NCBI RefSeq assembly: GCF_039535115.1 | Contig: NZ_BAAAWO010000001.1 | Span: 1,116,001 to 1,180,000, forward strand | Origin: Paeniglutamicibacter sulfureus | GTDB taxonomy: Bacteria > Actinomycetota > Actinomycetes > Actinomycetales > Micrococcaceae | Reading direction: 5' to 3' | DNA length: 64,000 nt | In this document: positions 36,873-45,482 of the stretch, one piece after another | How positions within the stretch are numbered: position 1 is the stretch's first letter | How the letters are laid out: each line of letters opens with the position of its first letter | Made by a program: the position numbers and the translations under genes | Notes under the pieces: model-generated | Databases searched by the model: none | What the model was told of the DNA's origin: nothing | Seen by the model: the letters and a program-made list of their open reading frames with translations, nothing else

Positions 36873-36906
36873 CCCCCCGGGGCGCGGGCCGGCGCGCCCC
36901 GGGGGG
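36873..36906 (-). terminator. Terminator of the DUF3039 gene
   Basis: A perfect 14-bp stem, CCCCCCGGGGCGCG with its complement, around a 6-base loop. On the minus strand it is followed by AAGC and a run of six T (36863-36868). Confidence 0.8.
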
Positions 36907-36938
36907 TTCTGTGTGAACCTACGCTGCGTGGAAGATGA

Positions 36939-37235
36939 TTACTTCTTGTCCTTGTCCCCACCACCGGTGAGGCCCTCGTAGATTTCCTTGCACTCGGGGC
37001 ACACGGGGAACTTCTGCGGGTCGCGGCCCGGGATCCACACCTTGCCGCACAGGGCAATGACCGGATCGCCGGAAAGCGCCGACTCCATGATCTTTTCCTT
37101 GCGCACGTAGTGCGCAAAGCGCTCATGGTCCCCGGCCTCGACATCCTGGGCCTGCTCGGTGCGCTCGATGGTGGTGGCACCGCCGCCGGAGGTAGTGCGC
37201 GGGTCATCTCGGAACGGATCTAGGGGCATGCTCAT
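36939..37235 (-). CDS. DUF3039 domain-containing protein
   Basis: The 98-residue protein contains two Cys pairs that look like a zinc ribbon: ALCGKVW with one Cys and PVCPECKEIYEG with the second pair. It also has HERFAHYVRKEKI in the centre. This matches DUF3039, an actinobacterial family of unknown function. I chose the ATG at 37235 because TAGACT lies seven bases upstream, with a second ATG two codons later. The very long open frame upstream lies antisense-overlapping the ABC gene and is not coding. A strong terminator separates it from the helicase gene downstream, so they are independent units. Confidence 0.88.
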   Translation of the reverse strand: MSMPLDPFRDDPRTTSGGGATTIERTEQAQDVEAGDHERFAHYVRKEKIMESALSGDPVIALCGKVWIPGRDPQKFPVCPECKEIYEGLTGGGDKDKK

Positions 37236-37242
37236 GTCCACC

Positions 37243-37248
37243 AGTCTA
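37243..37248 (-). promoter_or_regulatory. Leaderless -10 box of the DUF3039 gene
   Basis: TAGACT on the minus strand, seven bases before the ATG at 37235. Confidence 0.55.
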
Positions 37249-37306
37249 ACAACGGATTGATCGACTTCCGGCAGATTCGCCGCGTGCGGTGCATCGCACC
37301 GTTGCC

Positions 37307-38875
37307 TCAGCGGTTGACAATGACGGCCTGCATCAGCTCCGGCAGCCGGGCCTCGAGCCATCGCCCGCCGATGCGGATTCCCGCCACCAGCAGCACCGCG
37401 CCCTCCATCACGCCCACGAGCAGTGCCAACCAGCCGAAGAGCGCATTCCCCGTCAGCAACTGGGCCACCAGCAGTCCGAGGGCCGGCAGCAGGAGCAGGA
37501 ACATGATCGCGAACGTGGCCAGCTGCACGATGGCCATCCGCGCGCCGGCGCCCGGAGGTGTCTTGAACGGGCTCTCCCCCGGTAGCGGCACCGCGTAGGT
37601 GAAGCGCGCCGAGGCCACCGATGCCACGCCGAGGCCGGCCAGCAGTCCGCACAGCGATATCCCGAGGATCGCCGGCAGCAGCTCGGTCCGGCCCAGGAAC
37701 ACCGGTGGCAGGATGGCCGCCAGTAGCGTTACCGGCAGTGCCAACACGGCACAGGCCACCACTCGCCCTGCCCGGTCGGCGACCCCGCGCACCCCGGTGA
37801 GCAGGTGCAGCGAGAAGGCGGTGGAATCGTAGGACACGTCGGCGGAAATCGAGAACGCCATCAGGATCCCCAGCAGCGGCCCCAGGACCAGCATGGCCTG
37901 GGGGTAGCCGGAATTGGAGGCCGTAAACCAGATCAGCACCGGCATCAGCGGGACAACCACGATGGACGCGGCGTAGCGCGGGTCCTTGAGCCAATACGTC
38001 AGCGCCCGGGCCGCCACGGCGCCGACCGGGGTCGCGGAGAAAACGCCGAACGCGCCCATGCCCACGGGCTTGGAACTGGTGCGCGGCGCCATCGGGTTCT
38101 CCATCGACTGGTGCAGTCCGCGTTCCCACGCCCAGATCACCGCGCCAAGATAGGAAAACCCCAGCGCCAGGCGCAACACGCCCAGCCCCCAGGCCCCGGC
38201 GGCCAGGTCCCCGGGGAGCGCCGCGAAGACGCCCAGCGGGGTGAAGCCCAGCACCGCCACGACCCGCGGCAGCCAGTCCAGCACCGATTCGATGCCCGAG
38301 GCCGCCGAGCCGATGATGGGCCCCAGCAGGATCAGCGGGATGATCGCGATGATCCCTGCGACGTCGCGGAAGCGCCGCGAACCGGTCAGCCGCGCCATCG
38401 AGGTGGTGGTCAGCCGCGCAAGCGCCAGGCACATCAACGCACCCAGCACTCCTCCCACGACGGCGGCCGCCAACGTGGCGGGGTGGTGGCGCCAGGCCAG
38501 GAACTGCCCGCCGAACAGCAGCAACGTCAGCAGCCCCGGTATCCCGATGAAGCCCGAGAGCAGCAGTCCGGTCGCCAGCCGGGGCCGCGAGAGCGTGAAG
38601 GTGGTGAAGCGCGCCGGGTCAAGGGTCAGGTCGACCCCGAAGGCGATCAACGGGATCAGCGCCCAGCCCAGGGTGATGAGCGAGACCGCGGAGACCAGGA
38701 TGGTGTTGGCCAGCGCCGGGTCGACATCCGCAAGGTACGTCGTGCCCGATACGAGCATCACGACCATGCCCAGCCCGTAGACCGCCCCGATGGCGACGCC
38801 GACCAATTGCCAGGGACTGCGCCGGAAGGAGTTCTTCAGCAGCAGCAGCTTGAGCCTTAGGAGGTGTGCAACCAT
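37307..38875 (-). CDS. ABC transporter permease, large
   Basis: The 522-residue membrane protein has about twelve hydrophobic segments in two similar-sized halves, starting with a short basic cytoplasmic segment (RLKLLLLKNSFRRSPW). This form is typical of the ABC-2-type exporter permeases paired with a single ATPase in actinobacteria. GAGGGG precedes the ATG by five bases, inside the ATPase gene, and the two genes overlap by 19 bases. The substrate is unknown. Confidence 0.87.
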   Translation of the reverse strand: MVAHLLRLKLLLLKNSFRRSPWQLVGVAIGAVYGLGMVVMLVSGTTYLADVDPALANTILVSAVSLITLGWALIPLIAFGVDLTLDPARFTTFTLSRPRLATGLLLSGFIGIPGLLTLLLFGGQFLAWRHHPATLAAAVVGGVLGALMCLALARLTTTSMARLTGSRRFRDVAGIIAIIPLILLGPIIGSAASGIESVLDWLPRVVAVLGFTPLGVFAALPGDLAAGAWGLGVLRLALGFSYLGAVIWAWERGLHQSMENPMAPRTSSKPVGMGAFGVFSATPVGAVAARALTYWLKDPRYAASIVVVPLMPVLIWFTASNSGYPQAMLVLGPLLGILMAFSISADVSYDSTAFSLHLLTGVRGVADRAGRVVACAVLALPVTLLAAILPPVFLGRTELLPAILGISLCGLLAGLGVASVASARFTYAVPLPGESPFKTPPGAGARMAIVQLATFAIMFLLLLPALGLLVAQLLTGNALFGWLALLVGVMEGAVLLVAGIRIGGRWLEARLPELMQAVIVNR

Positions 38876-39636
38876 GAGAGCCCCTCGTTGGTTCCGCGTC
38901 CGCCGACCAGCTCAACGAAGCGGTCCTCCAGTGAAGTTGCCCCGCGCACCTCGTCCACGGTTCCGGCCGCCAGCAGGTTGCCGTTCGCGATGACCGCGAC
39001 GTGGCTGCACATGCGCTGGACCAGGTCCATGACGTGGGAGGAGACGATGACGGTGCCGCCGTGGGCCACGTAGTCGGCGAGGATCTCACGGATGTTGGCG
39101 GCGGAGACCGGGTCGACAGCCTCGAAGGGCTCATCGAGCACCAGCACGCGCGGGGAATGGATCAGCGCGGTGGCCAGGGCGATCTTCTTGGTCATGCCGG
39201 CCGAGTAGTCGACGACCAGCTTGGATCCGGCGTCTTCGAGGTCCAGCACGCGAAGCAGGTCTTCGGTGCGCGTCTGCACCGTTGCGCGATCCATGCCGCG
39301 CAGCAGGCCGGAATAGGTGACCAGCTGGCGTCCGGAGAGCCGGTCGAAGAGCCGGACCCCGTCGGCCAGCACGCCCATGGCTGCCTTGGCCTTCAGTGGC
39401 TCGGCCCAGACATCGATGCCGTTCAGCCATGCCTGGCCGGCGTCCGGGCGCAGCAGTCCGGTTGCCATCGAGAGCGTGGTGGTCTTGCCGGCGCCGTTGG
39501 GCCCCACCAAGCCGAAAAACGACCCGGCTGGGACATCGAGGGATATGCCGTTGACCGCGACTTTTTCGCCGAATCGCTTGCCGAGCGATCGAATCGACAG
39601 GGCCGCCGTACCGGGGTCGGGGTAAGAGTTGCTCAT
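38857..39636 (-). CDS. ABC transporter ATP-binding protein
   Basis: The 259-residue ATPase has Walker A GPNGAGKTT near residue 45, a variant signature YSAGMTKKIALATALI near 145, Walker B VLVLDEPFEAVD and H-loop VSSHVMD. The start is fixed by TATTTT seven bases before the ATG. It is the first gene of a two-gene exporter operon. Confidence 0.93.
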   Translation of the reverse strand: MSNSYPDPGTAALSIRSLGKRFGEKVAVNGISLDVPAGSFFGLVGPNGAGKTTTLSMATGLLRPDAGQAWLNGIDVWAEPLKAKAAMGVLADGVRLFDRLSGRQLVTYSGLLRGMDRATVQTRTEDLLRVLDLEDAGSKLVVDYSAGMTKKIALATALIHSPRVLVLDEPFEAVDPVSAANIREILADYVAHGGTVIVSSHVMDLVQRMCSHVAVIANGNLLAAGTVDEVRGATSLEDRFVELVGGRGTNEGLSWLHTS

Positions 39637-39643
39637 GACATCG

Positions 39644-39649
39644 AAAATA
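39644..39649 (-). promoter_or_regulatory. Leaderless -10 box of the ABC exporter operon
   Basis: TATTTT on the minus strand, seven bases before the ATG at 39636. Confidence 0.5.
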
Positions 39650-40031
39650 ACAGTCGATGGATGGTTTTGCCGTCATCCCTGCGGACTAATCCCATGGTCC
39701 ACGCACATCCGAGAACCGGATCGGACTGCTTACTCCGGTGCCCTGACATCACTGGGACGATTGTCCTGGGCGAGTGGACGCCGCCTTCGCCGCCACGCCT
39801 AGGGACCTATTTCTCTTCTGCGGCACGACCATCGTACTGACGGGTATCGTCCCCAGCCTCCTTGCCCGCTTCCAGCTTGCCGGAACCACCAGCGAGCCGC
39901 TGCAGCGGCAGCTTCGATCCGTAGGAGGGCATTGGGGCAAAGTTCGCGCGCCTTGCTCTCGCCTTCACGGTGACCGAAGCCTAAAATGAAAAAAACGTGT
40001 TTCCGTTCAGCATGTTCTTCGGCCCCTAGCC
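39650..40031. other. 382-base region without a supported gene
   Basis: An open frame at 39774-39989 has no family resemblance, ribosome site or promoter, and I do not call it. An AT-rich patch AAAATGAAAAAAACG near 39983-39997 could be an UP element or the leader of the following small frame. The composition suggests a degraded or promoter-rich interval. Confidence 0.3.
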
Positions 40032-40352
40032 ATGGACCGAATAATTGCATATTTCGTACTTGGGGTGCGTATGTATCATCTGCGTTTGCTCGGTAAGGCA
40101 CCAGCGATTTCCGCCGTTAACGGTGTGGTGCACCGTAGGGCGTACGTACGCCCGAAGGCACCGGCCGCGACTTCGCCGCACAACGGATTCAAGCGCTGGA
40201 AGGTCCAACTGCTCATGGACCGTGCGGGACATGCCGTGACCCACCCTGCAACGGAACCCACCGAACGCCTTCTTGCCCTTCTGCTGCGGAAGACGACCCG
40301 ACGGACCCGGGTGCGACCGGACGTTGTCGACCGTCTGCGGGTGAAGTCATGA
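40032..40352 (+). CDS. Doubtful small protein coupled to the membrane protein gene
   Basis: I do not recognise this 106-residue Arg-rich frame. In favour: its stop overlaps the ATG of the next gene as ATGA, a typical sign of coupled genes. Against: there is no ribosome site, the codon composition is unlike its neighbours at the start, and it runs through two palindromes at 40114-40153. An internal ATG at 40071 (MYHLRLLGK) is an alternative start. It may instead be a non-coding leader of the membrane protein gene. Confidence 0.3.
   Translation: MDRIIAYFVLGVRMYHLRLLGKAPAISAVNGVVHRRAYVRPKAPAATSPHNGFKRWKVQLLMDRAGHAVTHPATEPTERLLALLLRKTTRRTRVRPDVVDRLRVKS
40114..40153. repeat. Two perfect palindromes upstream of the membrane protein gene
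   Basis: CCGTTAACGG at 40114-40123 and GGGCGTACGTACGCCC at 40138-40153 are perfect dyads without loops, with centres 27 bp apart. They look like protein-binding sites rather than RNA hairpins. Confidence 0.45.
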
Positions 40353-40948
40353 CCGCTTATCCCGGGCCGGCGGTGGCTGCACGTTCCCCGCGGCATATAA
40401 GGGCCCAGAGACACTCACAAGCAAGGCTCGCGGGCCTCGCACTGTTGTGCACAGCAGGTTGGGTCGCGTCGGTGACCGTCGGGGGCTCCCTCGACGCCGC
40501 GCTCGGAGTGCAGCAGATCGCGTTGGCCGTGCACATCATGGCCATGGTCGTTTCACTGGGCGCCATCCTGCTTATCGACTGGGTCGGCCTGCTGTGGCTG
40601 CTGGGCCGGCGGCAAATACACGAACCCGGGCGCGTGGAATCGGCGGCCGTACTGTTGATCTGGGGCGGGCTGGGCATGCTACTGCTCTCCGGCGCGTTCA
40701 TCAGCCCCGATCTGAGCGATACCCCCACCCGCGTGAAATTGGCGTGCGTACTCGTGCTGATGCTCAACGGTGTGGCCATCGCACCGGTGATGAAGCGCCT
40801 GCACGAGATGCCGGCAAGCACCAAGTTCTCGCAGCTCAGCCTGGGCCTGCGGGCGCGGATGCTGATGGCACTGTCGATCTCCCAGGCCTGCTGGTGGTCG
40901 GCCGTGGTCATCGGCCTGCTCAACTCCGCGATCAGGCGCGGGCCCTGA
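40349..40948 (+). CDS. Integral membrane protein of unknown function
   Basis: The 199-residue protein has about four to five membrane segments (ALLCTAGWVASVTVGG, ALAVHIMAMVVSLGAILL, LIWGGLGMLLLSGAF and the region near MLMALSISQACWWSAVVIGL). Histidine and Trp residues near the membrane segments resemble small heme-copper or DUF2269-like membrane proteins, but I cannot assign a family. It overlaps the preceding small frame by ATGA. A perfect 22-bp terminator follows it. Confidence 0.65.
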   Translation: MTAYPGPAVAARSPRHIRAQRHSQARLAGLALLCTAGWVASVTVGGSLDAALGVQQIALAVHIMAMVVSLGAILLIDWVGLLWLLGRRQIHEPGRVESAAVLLIWGGLGMLLLSGAFISPDLSDTPTRVKLACVLVLMLNGVAIAPVMKRLHEMPASTKFSQLSLGLRARMLMALSISQACWWSAVVIGLLNSAIRRGP

Positions 40949-40991
40949 GACAGGGCGAACGGTGCGTTCGGTAGACGCAGTGCCGTACAGC

Positions 40992-41040
40992 CAAAGACGG
41001 GGAGGCAAGTCGCACCAAGCGACTTGCCTCCCCGTCTTTG
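40992..41040. terminator. Perfect 22-bp bidirectional terminator
   Basis: A 22-base arm (40992-41013) pairs perfectly with 41019-41040 around a 5-base loop ACCAA. The outer CAAAGACGGGG/CCCCGTCTTTG ends provide short A and T tracts for both strands. It lies between convergent genes. Confidence 0.85.
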
Positions 41041-41070
41041 TGGCGCGGCGCCTTGCCCCGCCGGAAATTC

Positions 41071-42000
41071 CTAGAAGAGCACGCGTGCCAGTTTCTGTCG
41101 CGAGGCCACGACGCGCGCATCGCCCACACCGACCACCGAATACAGTTCGACGAGACGGGCCCGGGCGGTTTCCTTCTCTTCGCCTGCGTTGCGGCCGATG
41201 AATGCCACCAGGCGAGCGAAGGCGTCCTCGACGTGGCCCCCGACCAGGTCCATGTCCGCAACGTCCAGCTGCGCCTGCAGGTCATCGGGGGCAGCGGCAC
41301 CGGCGGCACGCACGGCGGCCAGGTCCTTCCCCTCGGTGCGCATCAACAGGCGCACTTGGTTCAGCCCGATGGCAGCCTCGTTGTCGTTGGGCTTTTCGTT
41401 CAGCGCCTGCTTGTAGGCGCTTTCGGCCGCGGGCAGGTCTCCGGATTCGATGGCGTCCAGGGCCGCCTGGTGCAGTGGCGGCAGCGGGGCGGGACCTGCT
41501 GCCGGAGCAGTGGTGCCCAGCGGCGGGATGGTCCCGGCCACGCCGTGCTGCACGCCCAGGGCCAGCAGCTCGTCCATCAGCGACTGGATCTGCGAGGTCT
41601 CGGCACCACCCTGGAAGAGCGGCACCGGCTGGCCGTTGATCAGGGCGATGACGGAGGGCACCTGCGTGACCTGGAAGGCCTGGGCGATGGCCGGCTGTTG
41701 CTCGGCGTCCACGGTGGCCAGCGCTAGGGTCCCGCGCTTGGCATCCACCAGGGAGGCGATCACACCGTCGAGCTGCACGGAGGCCGGGGAGCGCGGGCTG
41801 CCCAGTGAAACGATCACCGGCACCTGCTGGGAAAGGGCAACGACTTCCGGGAAGCTCTCCTGGTTGACGGAGCGGACCCAGGTGGGCGCGGCCTCGCCCG
41901 AAGCACTGACCGGCTCCGGTTGGGACTGCTGCTTGAAGGCTGCCAGATCAATGGCGCCGCGTGAGGAGGGTGCAGTGGGTTCAGGCATGCTGGTGGTCAT
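41071..42000 (-). CDS. Thioredoxin-fold/TPR protein lacking the CXXC motif (CnoX/YbbN-like)
   Basis: The 309-residue protein has a thioredoxin-like domain (about residues 45-140) followed by TPR-like helices (about 175-300). The normal WCxxC position reads SLGSPRSPAS, with no cysteine, so it cannot act as a disulfide reductase. The cis-Pro segment VTQVPSVIALINGQ is kept. This layout resembles YbbN/CnoX co-chaperones, some of which also lack the CXXC. The ATG at 42000 has TAAAGT six bases upstream; a Shine-Dalgarno-like GAGGA is too close to it, and a second ATG four codons later is possible. Confidence 0.85.
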   Translation of the reverse strand: MTTSMPEPTAPSSRGAIDLAAFKQQSQPEPVSASGEAAPTWVRSVNQESFPEVVALSQQVPVIVSLGSPRSPASVQLDGVIASLVDAKRGTLALATVDAEQQPAIAQAFQVTQVPSVIALINGQPVPLFQGGAETSQIQSLMDELLALGVQHGVAGTIPPLGTTAPAAGPAPLPPLHQAALDAIESGDLPAAESAYKQALNEKPNDNEAAIGLNQVRLLMRTEGKDLAAVRAAGAAAPDDLQAQLDVADMDLVGGHVEDAFARLVAFIGRNAGEEKETARARLVELYSVVGVGDARVVASRQKLARVLF

Positions 42001-42006
42001 TCCTCT

Positions 42007-42012
42007 ACTTTA
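42007..42012 (-). promoter_or_regulatory. Leaderless -10 box of the thioredoxin-fold gene
   Basis: TAAAGT on the minus strand, six bases before the ATG at 42000. Confidence 0.45.
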
Positions 42013-42082
42013 GGCCGCATCGTGCCCGGGTGGAAAACCCGTTACGGCGATCCGGGCCTGCGCACCGGCTGGCGCCAACGAC

Positions 42083-42168
42083 GGAAGGCGCGGTGCCTCG
42101 GTGCCCGGGAACCGATTCCCGTGGCCTGAGGCACGACGCCTTCCAGTGCGGGAACCGCTCGGTTCCCG
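42083..42168. terminator. Two consecutive stem-loops downstream of the envelope protein gene
   Basis: GGAAGGCG (42083-42090) pairs with CGCCTTCC (42137-42144) with further pairing inside (GGTGCCTC/GAGGCAC and CGGGAA/TTCCCG). CGGGAACC/GGTTCCCG (42149-42168) forms a second hairpin. They lie just past the minus-strand stop at 42193 and have no T-tract. Confidence 0.5.
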
Positions 42169-42192
42169 GTTCCCCCTTCGGGGGCAGGGATG

Positions 42193-43902
42193 CTACTTCA
42201 GCAGCTTTGCTCCCTTGGTGATGACCTCTGCGGCAACCACGGAGACCTTGTCCTTGGAGCCTGCAGCAGGAATGTAGATGAGCGTCGGTTCGCCGTAGGT
42301 GATCTCGATGCCCTTCTTGGTGTCCTTGGCGCCGACGATCTTGGACGTCGTGGCATCCAGGCCGATCGTTCCGCCGTCTTCCTTGGGCTTGGCAGTGGTC
42401 GTGGCGGTGAAGTTGCCCGAGACCAATGCTCCGCCGTCCGGGGTGGCCAGCACAACGGTGTCCTTGGTGTTCACGTTGCGCTTGAAGGAGATCGTCGCGT
42501 CCTTGTTGGCCTTGACCAAGGCGTTCTGGTCCTTGGCGTTCAGGGTCAGGAACGCGTTCTTGGCGAACTTGTCTGCGTCCTTGGACTTCTCGTTGTCCAT
42601 GAGTCCGGCCAGGCGTTCAAGAGCTACCTTCGGGGTCATGGCCAGGTCCTTGGCATCGTCCTTGAGCATCTTCACCGACTGGTCGCCCACCGCGATTCCG
42701 GGGAACGTTGAACCGGGCAGCATCGGGGTGGCGAAGGCGACCTTGTAGTTCTCGCGCGGCCCCGACTGGGTCAGCGTGAGGGCGGTGGGAATCGTGGAGG
42801 CCTCGGAGTCCTTCGCGGTGACAACCATGATGGAGCGCGGGAAGTGCGCACCGTCGTCGGTGGGTACGGCGGCCGAGCGGATCACGCTGGTGTCGATGGC
42901 CTGCGGGGCGTCCAGCTTGACGTCGTCGTTGCGCAGCTCGTAGTTCTGGCCGCGCAGGGTCTTCAGTGCACCGGTGGTGCGCTCATCCAGGTCCTTGGCG
43001 TTCTTGGACTTGTCGGCCTTGGCCACGGAGGAGGATGCCTCCCCGAGGATGCGCTCGAGCTGTTTCTGCAGCACGACCGGGTAGACCTTCTCGGCATCTT
43101 CGGTCGAGCTTTCGGCGGGGCTCGGCGAGGTGCCTGCCGCCAGGGCCGGTGCGGAGGGAATCAGCACCAATGCCAGCACGGAGGCGGTCGCCACGATCTT
43201 GGCCACGGTGTTTTGGTCGCCCTTGGGAGCGGGAGTCGCGGTCAGGGTGTCGGTCTTCGGGGCGTCGGGGTGACCGGCCGCACGGCGTCCGCCATCGGAT
43301 CCTCCGCGCGGGGTGGTGCGGACCGCGGCCAGGGCGATGCCGGCAATCACGAGCAGCGAGCCGGCAATGATCAACGGCATCGAGAACGGGGTGGCGGTGT
43401 CGCCGGGCCAGGTCGCGGTGATGTCGGTGGGTGCCGCGGCCTTGCCGTCGGCGGCCAAAAGCAGCGTCCAGGATCCCTCGTCGGGGTTGGTCCAGCGGTA
43501 CGTCATGGTCTTGTCGGCATTTTCGGTTGCCTGGAAGAGGTCGGCGTCAGCCGGGTTGGGCACTTCCGCCTCGCCGGTTTCCGAGGTCGACTCGAGGACC
43601 GTCTCTTCGGCGTTGATGCCGGTGATGGTGGTGTGGGCCGCCTTGCCGACCCACGCCTGCGCATCGGCGGAACGCACCAGCGAAGCGGTGAACTTGCCCT
43701 CGGCGTTGATGGTGATCTCCGTGGGATGACCGCCCACGGTTCCGGCCCCGGCTTCGATGAGTGTGACCGGGGCGGCTGCGGGGGCCTGGGCAAGGGAAGC
43801 GGTCAGCGTCTCGGGCGGAGCCCATATGGTTCGCTGGCCAATCCCCACCACCAGGGCTGCCAGCCCAAGAATGATAGCGATCGCTGAAAAGATCTTTCGC
43901 AC
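42193..43902 (-). CDS. Large membrane-anchored envelope protein of unknown function
   Basis: I do not recognise this 569-residue protein. It starts with a membrane segment (RKIFSAIAIILGLAALVVG, about residues 2-20), then an extracytoplasmic domain to about 165, a second span (SMPLIIAGSLLVIAGIALAA, about 171-190), a Gly/Pro/Lys linker, and a third hydrophobic segment ending in an AxA-like site (LVLIPSAPALAAG, about 244-256). A lysine-rich 310-residue domain follows. The second half looks like a secreted protein with its own signal segment joined to the first. I chose the GTG at 43902 because AGGTG precedes it and membrane insertion then starts at once; a GTG at 43953 is an alternative. Confidence 0.75.
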   Translation of the reverse strand: MRKIFSAIAIILGLAALVVGIGQRTIWAPPETLTASLAQAPAAAPVTLIEAGAGTVGGHPTEITINAEGKFTASLVRSADAQAWVGKAAHTTITGINAEETVLESTSETGEAEVPNPADADLFQATENADKTMTYRWTNPDEGSWTLLLAADGKAAAPTDITATWPGDTATPFSMPLIIAGSLLVIAGIALAAVRTTPRGGSDGGRRAAGHPDAPKTDTLTATPAPKGDQNTVAKIVATASVLALVLIPSAPALAAGTSPSPAESSTEDAEKVYPVVLQKQLERILGEASSSVAKADKSKNAKDLDERTTGALKTLRGQNYELRNDDVKLDAPQAIDTSVIRSAAVPTDDGAHFPRSIMVVTAKDSEASTIPTALTLTQSGPRENYKVAFATPMLPGSTFPGIAVGDQSVKMLKDDAKDLAMTPKVALERLAGLMDNEKSKDADKFAKNAFLTLNAKDQNALVKANKDATISFKRNVNTKDTVVLATPDGGALVSGNFTATTTAKPKEDGGTIGLDATTSKIVGAKDTKKGIEITYGEPTLIYIPAAGSKDKVSVVAAEVITKGAKLLK

Positions 43903-44113
43903 AATTACACCTAACGGATGAGGGGGTCGAGATTCGGCCTCGGGTGCCACCACATCATTTATCAGGATGACACGCTCACAAGTCTAACGAGTTCTAGCGC
44001 ATCAGGGTTCCGGAATGTGGGTAGCACCACGCCGTTGGCGGTTGAGGTCTTGCCCACTATTTACCGCGTGCGACTCCTGTCCCCCAATGCCGCCAAGCGG
44101 GTCCCGGGGGCAT

Positions 44114-44119
44114 TAAGCT
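44114..44119 (+). promoter_or_regulatory. Leaderless -10 box of the AI-2E transporter gene
   Basis: TAAGCT, seven bases before the GTG at 44127. Confidence 0.5.
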
Positions 44120-44126
44120 CGGGGTT

Positions 44127-45428
44127 GTGACTACTCAAGACGGAGACGAAGCAGCTACGCCGGAAGGCACCGGGAGCCATGAAGTCGCGCCCCGGGCCGA
44201 TGCCGAGGGACAGGAAGCCGCGACGCCGAATTACCCCGGGAAACGGCCGACGCAGCCGCGAAAGTGGTGGCGCCGGGCGTTGGGCACCGCCCAGCAGACG
44301 CTCGATGCGCGGATCAAGCCGCCGGCGAACTTCGGGTTCCCCCCGGAGCCGCACCGGGAGCCCGGCGACGGGTACCCGGATGCCGACATCTCACCACAGT
44401 CCAACCCGATTGCCTTCGGCTTCCTCTTCACCGTGGGCGTGGGCCTGGCGTTGCTGGGCTTCTTCCTGCTGACCAACGTGGGATCGCTGGTCATCTGGAT
44501 CGCCATCGCCCTGTTCATCGCGCTGGGCCTGGACCCGATGGTGCGCTTCCTGGTCGCCCACGGGCTCTCGCGCGCCATCGGCGTCTTGATCACGATGCTG
44601 GCACTGCTTGGCGGTGTGGCGGGATTCATCGGCGCCATCATCCCGACGCTCACCGAGCAGACGGCCCAGTTCATCGAACGTGCACCGCGGATCGTCGACG
44701 ACTTCCTCAAATCCGAATTCTTTGTCACCCTCGATGCGCAGTACCAGCTCTCGGACCGGATCAGCCAGGAAATCGGAAAGTTCTTCTCCGACACCGGGGC
44801 CGTGGGCGGGATCTTCGGCGGCGTGCTGGGGGTGGGCACCGTGATTGCCCAGGGCATGTTCGGAGTGCTGATCGTACTGGTGCTGGCCATCTACTTCCTG
44901 GCCTCGCTGCCGGCAATGAAGTCCTTTGCCTACCGGCTGGCCCCGCATTCGCGCAGGGTGCGCGTGGAGGAACTGGGCAACACCATTACCCATTCGGTCG
45001 GCAACTACGTCATGGGCCAGGCGTTCGTGGCAGTGCTCAATGCGACAATCGCGCTGGTGCTGATGAGCATCCTGGGCGTCCCGTTCGCCGCGCTGCTGAC
45101 ACTGCTGGTGGCGATGCTGGCCTTCATCCCGCTGGTGGGGGCCGTGATCGCCGGCATCCTGGTCTCGCTGGTGGCGCTGACCCTGGGATGGCAGACCGCC
45201 GCCATCTACGCTGTCTGCTACTTCGGGTACCTGCAGATCGAGGCCTACTTCGTCTCGCCAAGGGTGATGCAGAAAGCGGTTTCGGTCCCTGGCGCGGTTG
45301 CAGTCATCTCGGTGATCGCCGGCGGCTCCCTGCTCGGCGTCATCGGCGCGCTGATGGCCATTCCTGTCGCAGCGGCAGTCATGTTGATCCTGCGCGAGGT
45401 CTTCATCGTGCGGCAGGACAACCGCTAA
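44127..45428 (+). CDS. AI-2E family transporter (PerM/TqsA-like)
   Basis: The 433-residue protein has a hydrophilic N-terminus of about 90 residues and about seven to eight membrane segments. Family-typical stretches are GLDPMVRFLVAHGLSR after the second span, and ALLTLLVAMLAFIPLVGAVI and GSLLGVIGALMAIPVAAAV near the end. Members move small solutes or ions; AI-2 export is proven only for a few. The GTG start is set by TAAGCT seven bases upstream with no ribosome site. Confidence 0.92.
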   Translation: MTTQDGDEAATPEGTGSHEVAPRADAEGQEAATPNYPGKRPTQPRKWWRRALGTAQQTLDARIKPPANFGFPPEPHREPGDGYPDADISPQSNPIAFGFLFTVGVGLALLGFFLLTNVGSLVIWIAIALFIALGLDPMVRFLVAHGLSRAIGVLITMLALLGGVAGFIGAIIPTLTEQTAQFIERAPRIVDDFLKSEFFVTLDAQYQLSDRISQEIGKFFSDTGAVGGIFGGVLGVGTVIAQGMFGVLIVLVLAIYFLASLPAMKSFAYRLAPHSRRVRVEELGNTITHSVGNYVMGQAFVAVLNATIALVLMSILGVPFAALLTLLVAMLAFIPLVGAVIAGILVSLVALTLGWQTAAIYAVCYFGYLQIEAYFVSPRVMQKAVSVPGAVAVISVIAGGSLLGVIGALMAIPVAAAVMLILREVFIVRQDNR

Positions 45429-45482
45429 CCGGCCCGACGTCCCTGGGTGCAGGCGGCATTGATTCCGTCGCTGCCCATCCGA

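Noticed and set aside
36939..38432. Long minus-strand frame joining DUF3039 to upstream sequence
   Set aside because: The upstream part overlaps the ABC permease gene in another frame; the TAGACT box and ATG at 37235 define a normal-length DUF3039 protein.
39774..39989. Open frame encoding a 71-residue hydrophobic-start peptide
   Set aside because: No ribosome site, promoter or family resemblance; it lies in an interval without other support.
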